From Mycobacterium sp. 852013-51886_SCH5428379 (lineage in GTDB: Bacteria; Actinomycetota; Actinomycetes; Mycobacteriales; Mycobacteriaceae): a stretch of DNA of 64,000 bases. Location of the stretch: assembly GCF_001665575.1 (NCBI RefSeq), contig NZ_LZSU01000013.1, positions 1 through 64,000 of the forward strand, written 5' to 3'. Position numbers and translations under genes: made by a program. Position 1 is the stretch's first letter, and each line of letters opens with the position of its first letter. Of the stretch, positions 38,195-46,511 are shown in pieces. The notes under the pieces are model-generated. The model was not told where the DNA came from, ran no database searches, and was given only the letters and a program-made list of their open reading frames with translations.

Positions 38195-38210
38195 CGTGTG
38201 CAACGTCACT
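38195..38210 (-). promoter_or_regulatory. Candidate CRP/Cmr-type site upstream of whiB1
   Basis: The + strand reads CGTGTGCAACGTCACT, fitting GTG-N8-CAC of the mycobacterial CRP consensus. Its centre lies about 60 bases before the predicted whiB1 start, close to the -58.5 site I recall for M. tuberculosis CRP (Rv3676) at whiB1. Confidence 0.5.
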
Positions 38211-38312
38211 TGGTGGCAACCCGGGACCACGCTGTCGGTGCGCGTACCCGGTTGTACTAGACTTCAACCCACATACGCCCTTGTTCGGGCCGTTGTTTCG
38301 GATCAGCCGAGT

Positions 38313-39266
38313 TCACAGCGTTTTCGTAGGTGGAGCGACCACGGCGAGCGCATCCGGCACCGACGTGAAGGTCATGGTGTCGCGCAGCCCGATGTAATCC
38401 CCGTCGATCTGGCACGCCACCGGCACCGAGGAACTCACCCGCACCCACGCCAGGTCGTCGTCGCGCACCAGATGGCGAGCCACCGGATCGGCTTCACGAG
38501 CGAACATCTGCCGAGCCAGACGCAAATTCGCCCACGCATTCATGCTGGTGGTCGCGAACAACCCCAATCCGGTCTCGAATGTGGTTCTCGGATTGGTCCA
38601 GATCGGCCGTGTATTCGCATATGTCCAGGGGCTGGAGTTGGACACGAATGCGAAGTGGACCCCGCTGATGGGGTCGCGGTCGGGGAGCGTCACCGTCAAT
38701 GTCGGTTCTTTGCGCACGCTGGCCAGCATCTCGCGTACGGCAACGCGGATGTAGCGCGATGCGGTCACCGTCCGCCCCCGGGCCCGCTGCGCCTCGACCG
38801 CGGCCACCACGTCGCCGTCGACGCCGAGTCCCGCGGTGAAGACCGCCCAGCGCTCCCCGCAGTTCATCAGTCCGATGCGCCGCCAGGCCCCGCCCCGCCG
38901 GTACGCGCCGAGCAGGTCGACGAGCTGGTTGGTCGCCTCGATCGGATCGGGGTTGATGCCGAGCGCGCGGGCGAAGACGTTGGCCGACCCACCGGGCACG
39001 ACGCCGATGGCGGGGGCGTCGCCTGCGCGGTCGCGACCGCTCAGCACGCCGTTGACCACCTCGTTCACCGTGCCGTCACCGCCGTGGACGATCAGTACGT
39101 CGACGCCGTCGTCGGCGGACTCGCGGGCGATCTCGATGGCGTGCCCGCGGTGGTCGGTGTGGACCACGCGCAGCTCGACGCGGCTCTCCAGGGCGTGCGC
39201 GAGCAGGTCACGCCCGGCCGCGGTGGTCGACGTGGCGTTCGGATTGACGATCAGCACGGCGCGCAC
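38313..39266 (-). CDS. Diacylglycerol kinase-family lipid kinase
   Basis: A 317-residue lipid kinase of the DAGK/sphingosine kinase fold (Rv3218 homologue). The N-terminus VRAVLIVNPNATST, the nucleotide loop VHGGDGTVNEVVNGVL and VPGGSANVFARALG are the conserved blocks. It likely phosphorylates diacylglycerol or a related lipid headgroup at the membrane. The GTG at 39266 is chosen because conserved residues begin there; the frame stays open upstream without homology. The ribosome site is weak. Confidence 0.88.
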   Translation of the reverse strand: MRAVLIVNPNATSTTAAGRDLLAHALESRVELRVVHTDHRGHAIEIARESADDGVDVLIVHGGDGTVNEVVNGVLSGRDRAGDAPAIGVVPGGSANVFARALGINPDPIEATNQLVDLLGAYRRGGAWRRIGLMNCGERWAVFTAGLGVDGDVVAAVEAQRARGRTVTASRYIRVAVREMLASVRKEPTLTVTLPDRDPISGVHFAFVSNSSPWTYANTRPIWTNPRTTFETGLGLFATTSMNAWANLRLARQMFAREADPVARHLVRDDDLAWVRVSSSVPVACQIDGDYIGLRDTMTFTSVPDALAVVAPPTKTL

Positions 39267-39292
39267 GAGCCATGAGCCTAACGGCGGGCATC

Positions 39293-39298
39293 TAGTCT
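39293..39298 (+). promoter_or_regulatory. -10 element for leaderless transcript
   Basis: TAGTCT ends 7 bases before the GTG at 39306. No ribosome site is present. Confidence 0.45.
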
Positions 39299-39305
39299 CG
39301 ACAGC

Positions 39306-39740
39306 GTGACCGTTCCCGCGCCGACCGCTGTCCGCCAGGCCGCCGTGCTCGTGCTGCTGGAGGGTGCCGCCGGGCTCGCGGCCGCCGTGGTGCTGGTGGT
39401 TCGCGGGTTGATGGGCGCCGACCAGCACATCGTCAGCGGATTCGGCACCGCGATCTGGTTTCTGGTGATCGGTGGCGGGGTGTTCGCGGCGGGTTGGGCG
39501 CTGTGGACGGGCCGGCGGTGGGGCCGTGGCATCGCGGTGTTCGCCCAGCTGCTGCTGCTCCCGGTCACCTGGTACGTGGCGGTCGGCTCGCACCAGTGGT
39601 TCTACGGAATCCCCGTCGCGGTCGTCGCGCTGGTGGCGCTGCTGCTGTTGTTCAGCCCGGCGGCGCTGCAGTGGCTGGCCGCCGACGAGGATCAGATCTC
39701 CGAGGCGAGCGCCGACAACTCCGGTCCCGACACCCGGTAG
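39306..39740 (+). CDS. Small integral membrane protein (Rv3217c homologue)
   Basis: A 144-residue protein with four hydrophobic segments at about 12-34, 47-67, 75-97 and 103-125, and a short acidic C-terminal tail. No catalytic motif is visible and the function is unknown. Its 3' end overlaps the convergent acetyltransferase by 49 bases. The GTG is probably read from a leaderless message. Confidence 0.75.
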   Translation: MTVPAPTAVRQAAVLVLLEGAAGLAAAVVLVVRGLMGADQHIVSGFGTAIWFLVIGGGVFAAGWALWTGRRWGRGIAVFAQLLLLPVTWYVAVGSHQWFYGIPVAVVALVALLLLFSPAALQWLAADEDQISEASADNSGPDTR

Positions 39741-40174
39741 GTGATCCAGTCGGTCTGCTGTTTGCCGCCGACGGCGTCGTAGAGCGCGATCGCGTCGACG
39801 TTCCAGTCGAGGACGGCCCAGCTCAGCCGGCTGTAGCCGTGCTCGACGCATTCGCGGGCCAGGGTCGCCAGCAGCTTCTGCCCGAGCCGGCGGCGGCGGA
39901 ACTGCGGCCGGACGAACAGGTCCTCCAGATAGATACCCGCCACGCCGTCCCACGTCGAGAAGTTGTAGAACCACAGCGCCCCCGCGGCAACCTGCCCGTC
40001 GACCTCGACGATGTGCCCGTACACAGGGGGTCCGTCACCGAACAACGCGTCGCGCAACTGATCTTCGGTCACCGTGCACTCGGCGGCGGCGTGCTCGAAC
40101 TCGGCGAGCTCGTGTATCAGCGCGGTCAGTTCGACCTCGTCACCGGGCCGGGCCCGGCGGATCTCGACGGTCAT
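39692..40174 (-). CDS. GNAT-family N-acetyltransferase
   Basis: A 160-residue acetyltransferase (Rv3216 homologue). The acetyl-CoA loop is RPQFRRRRLGQKLLATLA, preceded by the beta strand IYLEDLFV. WNVDAIALYDAVGG is the usual C-terminal block. LWFYNFSTWDGVAGIYLEDLFV makes it look like diamine/thialysine acetyltransferases, but the substrate is not proven. The ATG overlaps the entC stop (ATGA), so it is translated from the entC message. Confidence 0.87.
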   Translation of the reverse strand: MTVEIRRARPGDEVELTALIHELAEFEHAAAECTVTEDQLRDALFGDGPPVYGHIVEVDGQVAAGALWFYNFSTWDGVAGIYLEDLFVRPQFRRRRLGQKLLATLARECVEHGYSRLSWAVLDWNVDAIALYDAVGGKQQTDWITYRVSGPELSALASEI

Positions 40175-41283
40175 GGCGTCACCCCCAGTGCGGACAGGAT
40201 CGTGGTGAATTTCGTTGTGGTCTCGGCGACTTCGTCGTCGGGGTCGGATTCGGCGACGATCCCGCCGCCGGAGTGGGCGTCGGCGCTGCGCCGGTCGGCC
40301 GACAGCTGCGCGCACCGGATGGACACCACCCACCGCCCGTCGCCGGACGCATCGCACCAGCCGACGGCGCCGGCGTAGAAGCCGCGATCACCCTCGAGCC
40401 GGTCGATCAGGGCGGTCGCCGCATCGACGGGGACGCCGCCGACGGCCGGCGTCGGATGCAGCGCGATCGCGAGATCCAGTGCGGTGGTACCACTTTCGCG
40501 CACTCGCGCGGTGATCGGGGTGTTGAGGTGCCATACGGCGGCGGTCGCGCTGAGCTGCGGTTGCGGCGCGATCTGCAGATCGACGCACAACGGTTTCAGT
40601 GCGGCGCGGATCTCGTCGATCACCACGGCGTGCTCGTGACGGTTCTTGGCGGACTCAGCCAGTGCGGCACCGCTCGCGCGGTCGGCATCGGGGTCGGTGA
40701 ACCGTGGTGCGGATCCGGCGAACGGTCGGCAGGTCACCACGTCACCGCGGCGGGCCACCAGCAATTCCGGGCTGGCGCCGACCAATCCGGCGCCGGCGTA
40801 CCGGCCGCCCGCGGGGGTGAGATCGGCGAAATAGACGTTGGCGTGCGGATCGTCGGCCGCCAACCGTCGCAGGACGGTCCGCGCGTCGATCTCACCGTCG
40901 GCGGCCAGCCGCAACGCCCGCGCCAACACCACCTTCTGCAGACCGCCCGCCGGATCGTTGAGCGTGCCCACCGCGGCGGCGACCCGCGCCCGGTGCTCGT
41001 CGGGGGCGGGCAGCGTCTCGGTGACGCGCACGGCCGGCAGCTGCGCAAGCGGCCAGTCCGGGAGCGTGTCGACGAAGCGCACCCGCTGCGGACGCATCAG
41101 CGCGGCCGGGCGGGTCTTGTCGAAAGGCAAGGCGCCCAACACGATCGGCGCCGAGCCGGACGTCAACGCGGCCCGTGCGTCGGCGAGGACGGGGTAGGCG
41201 GTGTGCATCCCGTCGGCGATCACCGCCCCGTCGGCGCCGGCGAGGACGAACGACGGTTCGGCCGTCACGGCGTCGGTGCGCAC
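40171..41283 (-). CDS. entC: Isochorismate synthase
   Basis: A 370-residue chorismate-using enzyme making isochorismate, most likely for menaquinone. Family blocks are GASPELLVARRGDVVTCRPFAGSAPR, SAKNRHEHAVVIDEI, LHPTPAVGG and SIRCAQL ... GGGIVAESDPDDE, all with conserved metal-binding acids. The GTG at 41283 gives the length of M. tuberculosis EntC (Rv3215) and overlaps gpm2 by 19 bases. A second GTG at 41268 would make a GTGA overlap and a protein 5 residues shorter. Confidence 0.93.
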   Translation of the reverse strand: MRTDAVTAEPSFVLAGADGAVIADGMHTAYPVLADARAALTSGSAPIVLGALPFDKTRPAALMRPQRVRFVDTLPDWPLAQLPAVRVTETLPAPDEHRARVAAAVGTLNDPAGGLQKVVLARALRLAADGEIDARTVLRRLAADDPHANVYFADLTPAGGRYAGAGLVGASPELLVARRGDVVTCRPFAGSAPRFTDPDADRASGAALAESAKNRHEHAVVIDEIRAALKPLCVDLQIAPQPQLSATAAVWHLNTPITARVRESGTTALDLAIALHPTPAVGGVPVDAATALIDRLEGDRGFYAGAVGWCDASGDGRWVVSIRCAQLSADRRSADAHSGGGIVAESDPDDEVAETTTKFTTILSALGVTP

Positions 41284-41879
41284 GAGTGGGGATACCCCGT
41301 GAGCGCCAGTGCGCTGATCTGGCGCACCCCGTGTTCCCATCCGCACACGGCGACCGAGGCAGCCACCATGGCGAAGCGAATCCCTTCGGCCAGCGGCAGT
41401 TCCACCCACCGGGTGAGTACCGAGCGCGAGAAGTGGCCGTGCCCGACGAAGATCACGTCGCGCTGTTCGAGATGCTGCAGCGCCATCTCGACCGCCCGGT
41501 CGGCGCGCGCGGCGACGTCGCCGACGCTCTCCCCGCCGGGACAACCGTGGGTCCACACCAGCCACTCCGGATCGGTCTCGCGGATCTCGGGGGTGGTCTT
41601 GCCCTCGTAGTCGCCGTAATCCCATTCCGACAGTTGCTCGGACACCTCGTCCACCGTCAGTCCGGCCAGCGCCGCCGTATCCAGGGCGCGGCGGCGGGGG
41701 CTGCTGATCACCAGGGGATCGTCGAGTTCCAGCCGCGCCAGCGCCTCGGCCGCGCGGGTGGCTTGGTCGCGACCGGTGTCGGTCAACTCCAGGTCGGTGC
41801 GACCGGTGTGCCGCCCCGAGCGCGACCATTCGGTTTCGCCGTGCCGGATCAGCAATAGCCGGTGATCGGTGAGGCCCAC
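41265..41879 (-). CDS. gpm2: Phosphoglycerate mutase-like phosphatase
   Basis: A 204-residue histidine phosphatase. The catalytic RHGET motif (His13 region), SSPRRRALDTA and the second catalytic His in FVGHGHFSR are present. Its M. tuberculosis counterpart Rv3214 was named a mutase but behaves as an acid phosphatase in the reports I recall. The GTG at 41879 fits the family. Another in-frame GTG lies 6 bases upstream. It heads a gpm2-entC-GNAT operon and is divergent from the ParA gene. Confidence 0.9.
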   Translation of the reverse strand: MGLTDHRLLLIRHGETEWSRSGRHTGRTDLELTDTGRDQATRAAEALARLELDDPLVISSPRRRALDTAALAGLTVDEVSEQLSEWDYGDYEGKTTPEIRETDPEWLVWTHGCPGGESVGDVAARADRAVEMALQHLEQRDVIFVGHGHFSRSVLTRWVELPLAEGIRFAMVAASVAVCGWEHGVRQISALALTGYPHSCAPTP

Positions 41880-41939
41880 GCCCACCGATTCTGCCGCACG
41901 TCCCGGTGCTCGGCGGGTGGGCGTGTCAGGATGGGCAGC

Positions 41940-42737
41940 GTGACGCGAGTACTTGCGGTCGCCAATCAAAAGGGTGGGGTCGCCAAAACGACGACGGTGG
42001 CGTCGCTGGGTGCAGCGATGACCGAAAACGGCAAACGGGTGCTGCTCGTCGACCTGGATCCACAGGGGTCGCTGACGTTCTCCCTCGGGCATGACCCGGA
42101 CAAGTTGCCGGTGTCGGTGCACGAGGTGCTGCTCGGCGATGTGGAACCGGACACGGCGCTGGTGGAGACACCGGAGGGGATGACGCTGCTTCCGGCGAAC
42201 ATCGACCTGGCGGGGGCCGAGGCGATGCTGTTGATGCGGGCGGGGCGCGAGCATGCGCTCAAGCGGGCGTTGGCGAAGGTGAGCGCCCGTTTTGACGTGG
42301 TGATCATCGATTGTCCGCCGTCGCTGGGGGTGCTCACGCTCAACGGTCTGACCGCCGCCGACGAGGTGATCGTGCCGCTGCAGTGCGAGACGCTCGCGCA
42401 CCGCGGCGTGGGGCAGTTCCTGCGCACGGTGTCCGACGTCCAGGCCATCACCAATCCGGACCTGAAGATGCTCGGCGCGCTGCCGACGCTGTACGACTCC
42501 CGCACCACCCACAGCCGTGACGTGCTCTTCGACGTCGTCGACCGCTACGCGCTGCCGGTGCTGGCGCCGCCGATCCCGCGGACCGTGCGGTTCGCCGAGG
42601 CGAGTGCGTCCGGATCGTCGGTGCTGGCGGGGCGCAAGAACAAGGGTGCGGTGGCGTATCGGCAGCTGGCCGAGGCCCTGCTCAAGCACTGGAAGAGCGG
42701 TAAGGCGATGGCCACGTTCACCCCCGAGGTCGATTAG
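41940..42737 (+). CDS. ParA-family partitioning ATPase (Soj-like)
   Basis: A 265-residue Walker-type ATPase. The deviant P-loop is KGGVAKTTT with its signature lysine, followed by DLDPQGSLTFSLG and IIDCPPSLGVLTLNGL. It is the Rv3213c homologue. No ParB or CTP-binding partner lies beside it, so a chromosome-origin role is unlikely and the cargo is unknown. GTG at 41940 is chosen by family length and because CAGGAT ends 7 bases before it. ATG at 41931 is in frame. Confidence 0.9.
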   Translation: MTRVLAVANQKGGVAKTTTVASLGAAMTENGKRVLLVDLDPQGSLTFSLGHDPDKLPVSVHEVLLGDVEPDTALVETPEGMTLLPANIDLAGAEAMLLMRAGREHALKRALAKVSARFDVVIIDCPPSLGVLTLNGLTAADEVIVPLQCETLAHRGVGQFLRTVSDVQAITNPDLKMLGALPTLYDSRTTHSRDVLFDVVDRYALPVLAPPIPRTVRFAEASASGSSVLAGRKNKGAVAYRQLAEALLKHWKSGKAMATFTPEVD

Positions 42738-42743
42738 GGGCGC

Positions 42744-43961
42744 TCAGCCCGCGCCGAGGACCACCAGTTCGCTACCGCGCTGTTCGACGATGTGCGTACC
42801 GGCGACGGCGGGGATCACGGCATCCGGTGTGGCCGGCCGGGCGATCGGTAGATGGCGTTCGCCCGCGCCGTCGGCCGGGTTGAACACGTCGTAGCCGTCG
42901 GTCACCGGTACCAGTAGCCGCCCGGCCATCTCGGTGCCGGGGCCGAGCGGCAGATGCCCGCCCGACGGGGTCACGGTGTACTGGTAACGCAGCCCCTCGG
43001 CGGCGAACACCATGACCTCGCTGCCGGTCCACCAGGTGAGCAGGTCACCGGCTCGCGCGGCGGCGGCCTGCGAAGTGGCAGGCCGGCCGACCAGGGTGCT
43101 GGCGATGGTCGTCCCGGTCTCGTCGACGATGTTCACCGTCGGTGCGGGGGTGGGGAGGTAGACCGCCGTCGTGGTGCCCGACACCGCGATCACGCGGGCG
43201 TCGGAGTCGGCTGCCACGCCGGGCAACTCGACGTATTTGATGTCCGGGATGTCCTCCTCGTCCGAGGGCCGCAGCAGGGTCAGCCGCAGATCCGGTGCGT
43301 CGGGGCAGGCCTCGAGCACCGACACCGCCGACGAACTGGCCGCCGCGGACGTCAGACGGCACAGCGGGGTGATGGGCACGTCGGGTTTGATGCGGGCGTC
43401 CAGTGCGCCGTAGCTGATCATCCGCACCATGTCCGAGCGCCACAGTTCCAGTCGGTTCTCCCCGGCGGAGAGGACGGTGGTGCCGTCGGTGGACAGGGTG
43501 ACGGTGTCATCGGCGTAGCTGGTGCGGGCGGCGCCCCGTTTGCCGGTGCGGCCGTTGACAGTGCTGACCTGGCCGCAGCCCCGCCGGTCGGGGTAGACCG
43601 CGACGGCGTAGTGGTAGACCGAGGTGACACCGCACAGTTCGCGGTCGCGGGCGTAGCTCCACAGGGCGGCCCCGGTGGCCGGATCGTGGCCCTCGACGGT
43701 GCCGCCGTCGCCGGTCACCACCACGCCGCCGACCACGACGGGCCGGCGTGTCTCGGGGCTCTGGGCGCTCCACAGTTCGTGCAGGGTGGTGGGAACGGCG
43801 TCGGCGGACGGGAGGTCCTCGATCGTGGTCGCCGCGGGCCGGCTGATGGTGGCCCTGGCGTCGCTGGTCCACCAGACCAGGGCGGCGGTCACCGCGATCA
43901 CCGCGACGATCGCGGCGGCGGCCACCATGTCACCGCGCGTGCGGCGTTCGGGTCGAACCAC
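42744..43961 (-). CDS. Membrane-anchored beta-propeller-like protein (Rv3212 homologue)
   Basis: A 405-residue protein with one N-terminal membrane anchor (about 12-30). A large outside domain has PQQ/WD-like repeats (VVGGVVVTGDGGTVEGHDPATGAALWSY). It is probably extracytoplasmic. No catalytic residues are recognised. The stop is 6 bases from the convergent ParA gene. It lies downstream of rhlE (18-base gap) on the same strand and may be co-transcribed with it. Confidence 0.75.
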   Translation of the reverse strand: MVRPERRTRGDMVAAAAIVAVIAVTAALVWWTSDARATISRPAATTIEDLPSADAVPTTLHELWSAQSPETRRPVVVGGVVVTGDGGTVEGHDPATGAALWSYARDRELCGVTSVYHYAVAVYPDRRGCGQVSTVNGRTGKRGAARTSYADDTVTLSTDGTTVLSAGENRLELWRSDMVRMISYGALDARIKPDVPITPLCRLTSAAASSSAVSVLEACPDAPDLRLTLLRPSDEEDIPDIKYVELPGVAADSDARVIAVSGTTTAVYLPTPAPTVNIVDETGTTIASTLVGRPATSQAAAARAGDLLTWWTGSEVMVFAAEGLRYQYTVTPSGGHLPLGPGTEMAGRLLVPVTDGYDVFNPADGAGERHLPIARPATPDAVIPAVAGTHIVEQRGSELVVLGAG

Positions 43962-43979
43962 GGAAGTCCGGGCTCGGAA

Positions 43980-45575
43980 TCAGCTGCTGGTGGTTGTCGA
44001 CGCCTTGCGCGGACGGCGCCTGCGCCGCCGGCGCGCCGGCTGGGCCTCGTCGCCGTCGGCGGGGCCGCTCGACGGGTCTGCGGCGGTGTCGGCAGGTCCG
44101 CTGTCGTTCGCGGGGGCGAAGTGCCCGGTGCTGGGCTCGCCGGCGCGCGTGCGGCGGCGGGTGCGGGTCCGGGTGCGGGCCGGCTTGTCGCCGGAACGGT
44201 CGGTGCGCTCGGAACGCTCGGTGCGCTCGGAACGGTCGCCACGCTCGGTCCGCTTCGCCGGAGCCTTGGCCTGCGATGCGCCGATCGAGCCGCCCGCGTC
44301 GGTCGGAATGCTCAACTCCTCGTACAGGTGCGGGGAGCTCGAGTACGTCTCGACCGGTTCGGGGACGCCCAGGCTGAGCGCCTTGTCGATCATCGACCAG
44401 CGGGGCAGTTCGTCCCAGTCGACCAGCGTCACCGCGATACCGGTCTTGCCGGCGCGGCCGGTACGGCCAATGCGGTGGACGTAGGCCTGCTCGTCCTCGG
44501 GGATCTGGAAGTTGATCACGTGGGTGATGTCGTCGATGTCGATGCCTCGTGCCGCGACGTCAGTCGCGACCAGCACGTCGATCTCACCGGTGCGGAACGA
44601 CTTGAGCGCCTTCTCGCGGGCGCCCTGACCCAGGTCGCCGTGTACGGCGCCGACCTTGAACCCGCGTTCGGCCAGCTCGTCGGACACCTTCTGGGCGGTG
44701 CGCTTGGTACGGGTGAAGATCATCGTCGCGCCGCGGCCCTCGGCCTGCAGGATGCGGCTCACCATCTCCACCTTGTCCAGCGCGTGCGCGCGGTAGGCGA
44801 ACTGCTCGGTGGTGTCGTGCGTGGCCGCCGAATGCGGCGCCTCCGCCCGGATGTGCGTGGGCTGGGTCATGAAAGTGCGGGCCAGGGTGATGATCGGATC
44901 CGGCATGGTCGCCGAGAACAGCATCGCCTGCCGGACCTCGGGGATCTGGCGCAGGATGCGCTCGATGTCGGGTAGGAAGCCCAGGTCCAGCATCTCGTCG
45001 GCCTCGTCGAGCACCAGCATGCTCAGACCGCCCAGGCGCAGGTGGCCCTGCTGGGCGAGGTCGAGCAGCCGGCCGGGGGTGCCGATCACGACGTCGACGC
45101 CCTTCTGCAGCGCCTCGATCTGCGCTTCGTAGGGACGGCCGCCGTAGATCGACGTGACGGAGAGTTTGCGGTCGCCGACGCGGAGGTACTTGGCGGCGCG
45201 GGCGATGTCCTCGTAGACCTGCAGGCACAGCTCGCGGGTGGGGACGACCACGAGCGCGCGCGGGATGCCGCTGAGGTCGCGCTCGGGGTCGGTGGTGATG
45301 CGCTGCAGCAGCGGCACACCGAAGGCCAGGGTCTTGCCCATGCCGGTGCGGGCCTGGCCGATGAGGTCGTCGCCGGCCAGTGCCATCGGCATGGTCAGTT
45401 CCTGGATGGCGAAGGGGTGTTCCTTACCGTCCTCGGCCAGCGCGCGGACGATCTCTTCGCGCACGCCCAGATCGGCGAAGGAGATCTTGGCGGGTTCGGC
45501 CTCGACAACCTCGGTGACCTGGGGGATCGCGGTGTCGTCGGTGGTTTCGGAAGTGGTGTCGGTGAATTCGGTCAT
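43980..45575 (-). CDS. rhlE: DEAD-box RNA helicase RhlE
   Basis: A 531-residue ATP-dependent RNA helicase (Rv3211 homologue). It has the Q motif (FADLGVREEIVRAL ... FAIQ), motif I ARTGMGKT, motif II DEAD, motif III SATMP, and motif VI HRIGRTGRAGKTG. The last 130 residues are a disordered Arg/Glu/Ser and Arg/Thr tail (RSERTERSERTDRS, RTRTRTRRRTR) that should bind RNA, partly encoded by 18-base repeats. A leader of about 120 bases may precede it. The ATG at 45575 lacks a strong ribosome site. Confidence 0.93.
   Translation of the reverse strand: MTEFTDTTSETTDDTAIPQVTEVVEAEPAKISFADLGVREEIVRALAEDGKEHPFAIQELTMPMALAGDDLIGQARTGMGKTLAFGVPLLQRITTDPERDLSGIPRALVVVPTRELCLQVYEDIARAAKYLRVGDRKLSVTSIYGGRPYEAQIEALQKGVDVVIGTPGRLLDLAQQGHLRLGGLSMLVLDEADEMLDLGFLPDIERILRQIPEVRQAMLFSATMPDPIITLARTFMTQPTHIRAEAPHSAATHDTTEQFAYRAHALDKVEMVSRILQAEGRGATMIFTRTKRTAQKVSDELAERGFKVGAVHGDLGQGAREKALKSFRTGEIDVLVATDVAARGIDIDDITHVINFQIPEDEQAYVHRIGRTGRAGKTGIAVTLVDWDELPRWSMIDKALSLGVPEPVETYSSSPHLYEELSIPTDAGGSIGASQAKAPAKRTERGDRSERTERSERTDRSGDKPARTRTRTRRRTRAGEPSTGHFAPANDSGPADTAADPSSGPADGDEAQPARRRRRRRPRKASTTTSS
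44185..44238. repeat. Three 18-base tandem repeats within rhlE
   Basis: Units 44203-44220 and 44221-44238 differ at one base, and 44185-44202 is a diverged third copy. They encode Arg-Ser-Glu-Arg-Thr-type repeats in the disordered tail and could vary in number between strains. Confidence 0.7.
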
Positions 45576-45704
45576 ACGGTAGGACAGTGCCTTTCGAGTC
45601 GATCCTCGTGGTTCATCGCGGATGTTCACGCGCGCACGAGTTTCGACGAAGTAGCACCGGGGCCCGGGCCTCATAGGTAAGGCAGACCGACTGCGTGCAC
45701 GCAC

Positions 45705-45710
45705 ATTATC
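45705..45710 (-). promoter_or_regulatory. Possible -10 element of rhlE
   Basis: GATAAT on the minus strand predicts a start near 45698 and a leader of about 120 bases for rhlE. No good -35 is seen. Confidence 0.3.
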
Positions 45711-45793
45711 TCTGGTCACAGCTGCAAAACAGCGGACCCGTCGGCCATTCTACCTGGTGGGGTTCGCGATCTGTCGGCGGCGGCGTCGCCGTC

Positions 45794-45799
45794 TAGAGT
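45794..45799 (+). promoter_or_regulatory. -10 element for leaderless transcript
   Basis: TAGAGT ends 6 bases before the ATG at 45806, with no ribosome site. Confidence 0.5.
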
Positions 45800-45805
45800 T
45801 GCCGC

Positions 45806-46510
45806 ATGACTCCGACCCAGCCCGCGGCCCCATCCGGGCAGGCCGCAGCCCCTGACGTGTCCGGCGTGTCGGCCGACCATCCCGGTGTCGTCGAGTTGTT
45901 CGCCTTACTGGCCTACGGCGAGGTCGCCGCGTTCTACCGGCTCACCGAAGAAGCGCGGATGGCGCCCAATCTGCGCGGCCGGATCAACATGGCGAGCATG
46001 GCGGCCGCGGAGATGAGTCACTACGAGTTGCTCCGCGACGAGCTGGAGCGCCGCGGGGTCGACATCGTGCCGGCGATGACCCGGTACGCGTCGGCGCTGG
46101 AGAACTACCACCGGTTGACGACGCCCAGCACGTGGCTGGAAGCGCTGGTCAAGACCTACATCGGCGATGCCCTGGCCGCCGACTTCTATCTGGAGATCGC
46201 CGACGCTCTGCCACCGCAGATCGCCGACGTGGTGCGCGGGGTGCTGGCCGAGACCGGCCATTCCCAGTTCGTGGTCGCCGAGGTGCGTGCCGCCGTCACG
46301 GCCAGCGAACGTCAGCGGCACCGGCTCGCGCTGTGGTCGCGCCGACTGCTGGGCGAGGCGATCACGCAGGCCCAGTACGTCCTCGCCGACCACGATGAAC
46401 TCGTCGACCTGGTGATGGCCGGCGGTGAGGGCCTCACTCAGATCGCAGAGTTCTTCGACCGGTTGCAGGAGACCCACCGGACGCGCATTCAGGAGCTGGG
46501 CCTGGCCTGA
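45806..46510 (+). CDS. Ferritin-like fold protein (MiaE-like, Rv3210c homologue)
   Basis: A 234-residue four-helix protein. Acidic and His ligands typical of di-iron proteins appear as AAEMSHYELL (about 69-78) and ETGHSQFVVAE (about 151-161), with further acids in IGDALAADFYLEIAD. It belongs to the ferritin-like family related to tRNA hydroxylase MiaE, but the substrate is unknown. The first 30 residues are Pro/Ala-rich. The 3' end abuts the convergent MmpS-like gene, whose stop begins 2 bases on. Confidence 0.8.
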   Translation: MTPTQPAAPSGQAAAPDVSGVSADHPGVVELFALLAYGEVAAFYRLTEEARMAPNLRGRINMASMAAAEMSHYELLRDELERRGVDIVPAMTRYASALENYHRLTTPSTWLEALVKTYIGDALAADFYLEIADALPPQIADVVRGVLAETGHSQFVVAEVRAAVTASERQRHRLALWSRRLLGEAITQAQYVLADHDELVDLVMAGGEGLTQIAEFFDRLQETHRTRIQELGLA

Positions 46511-46511
46511 G

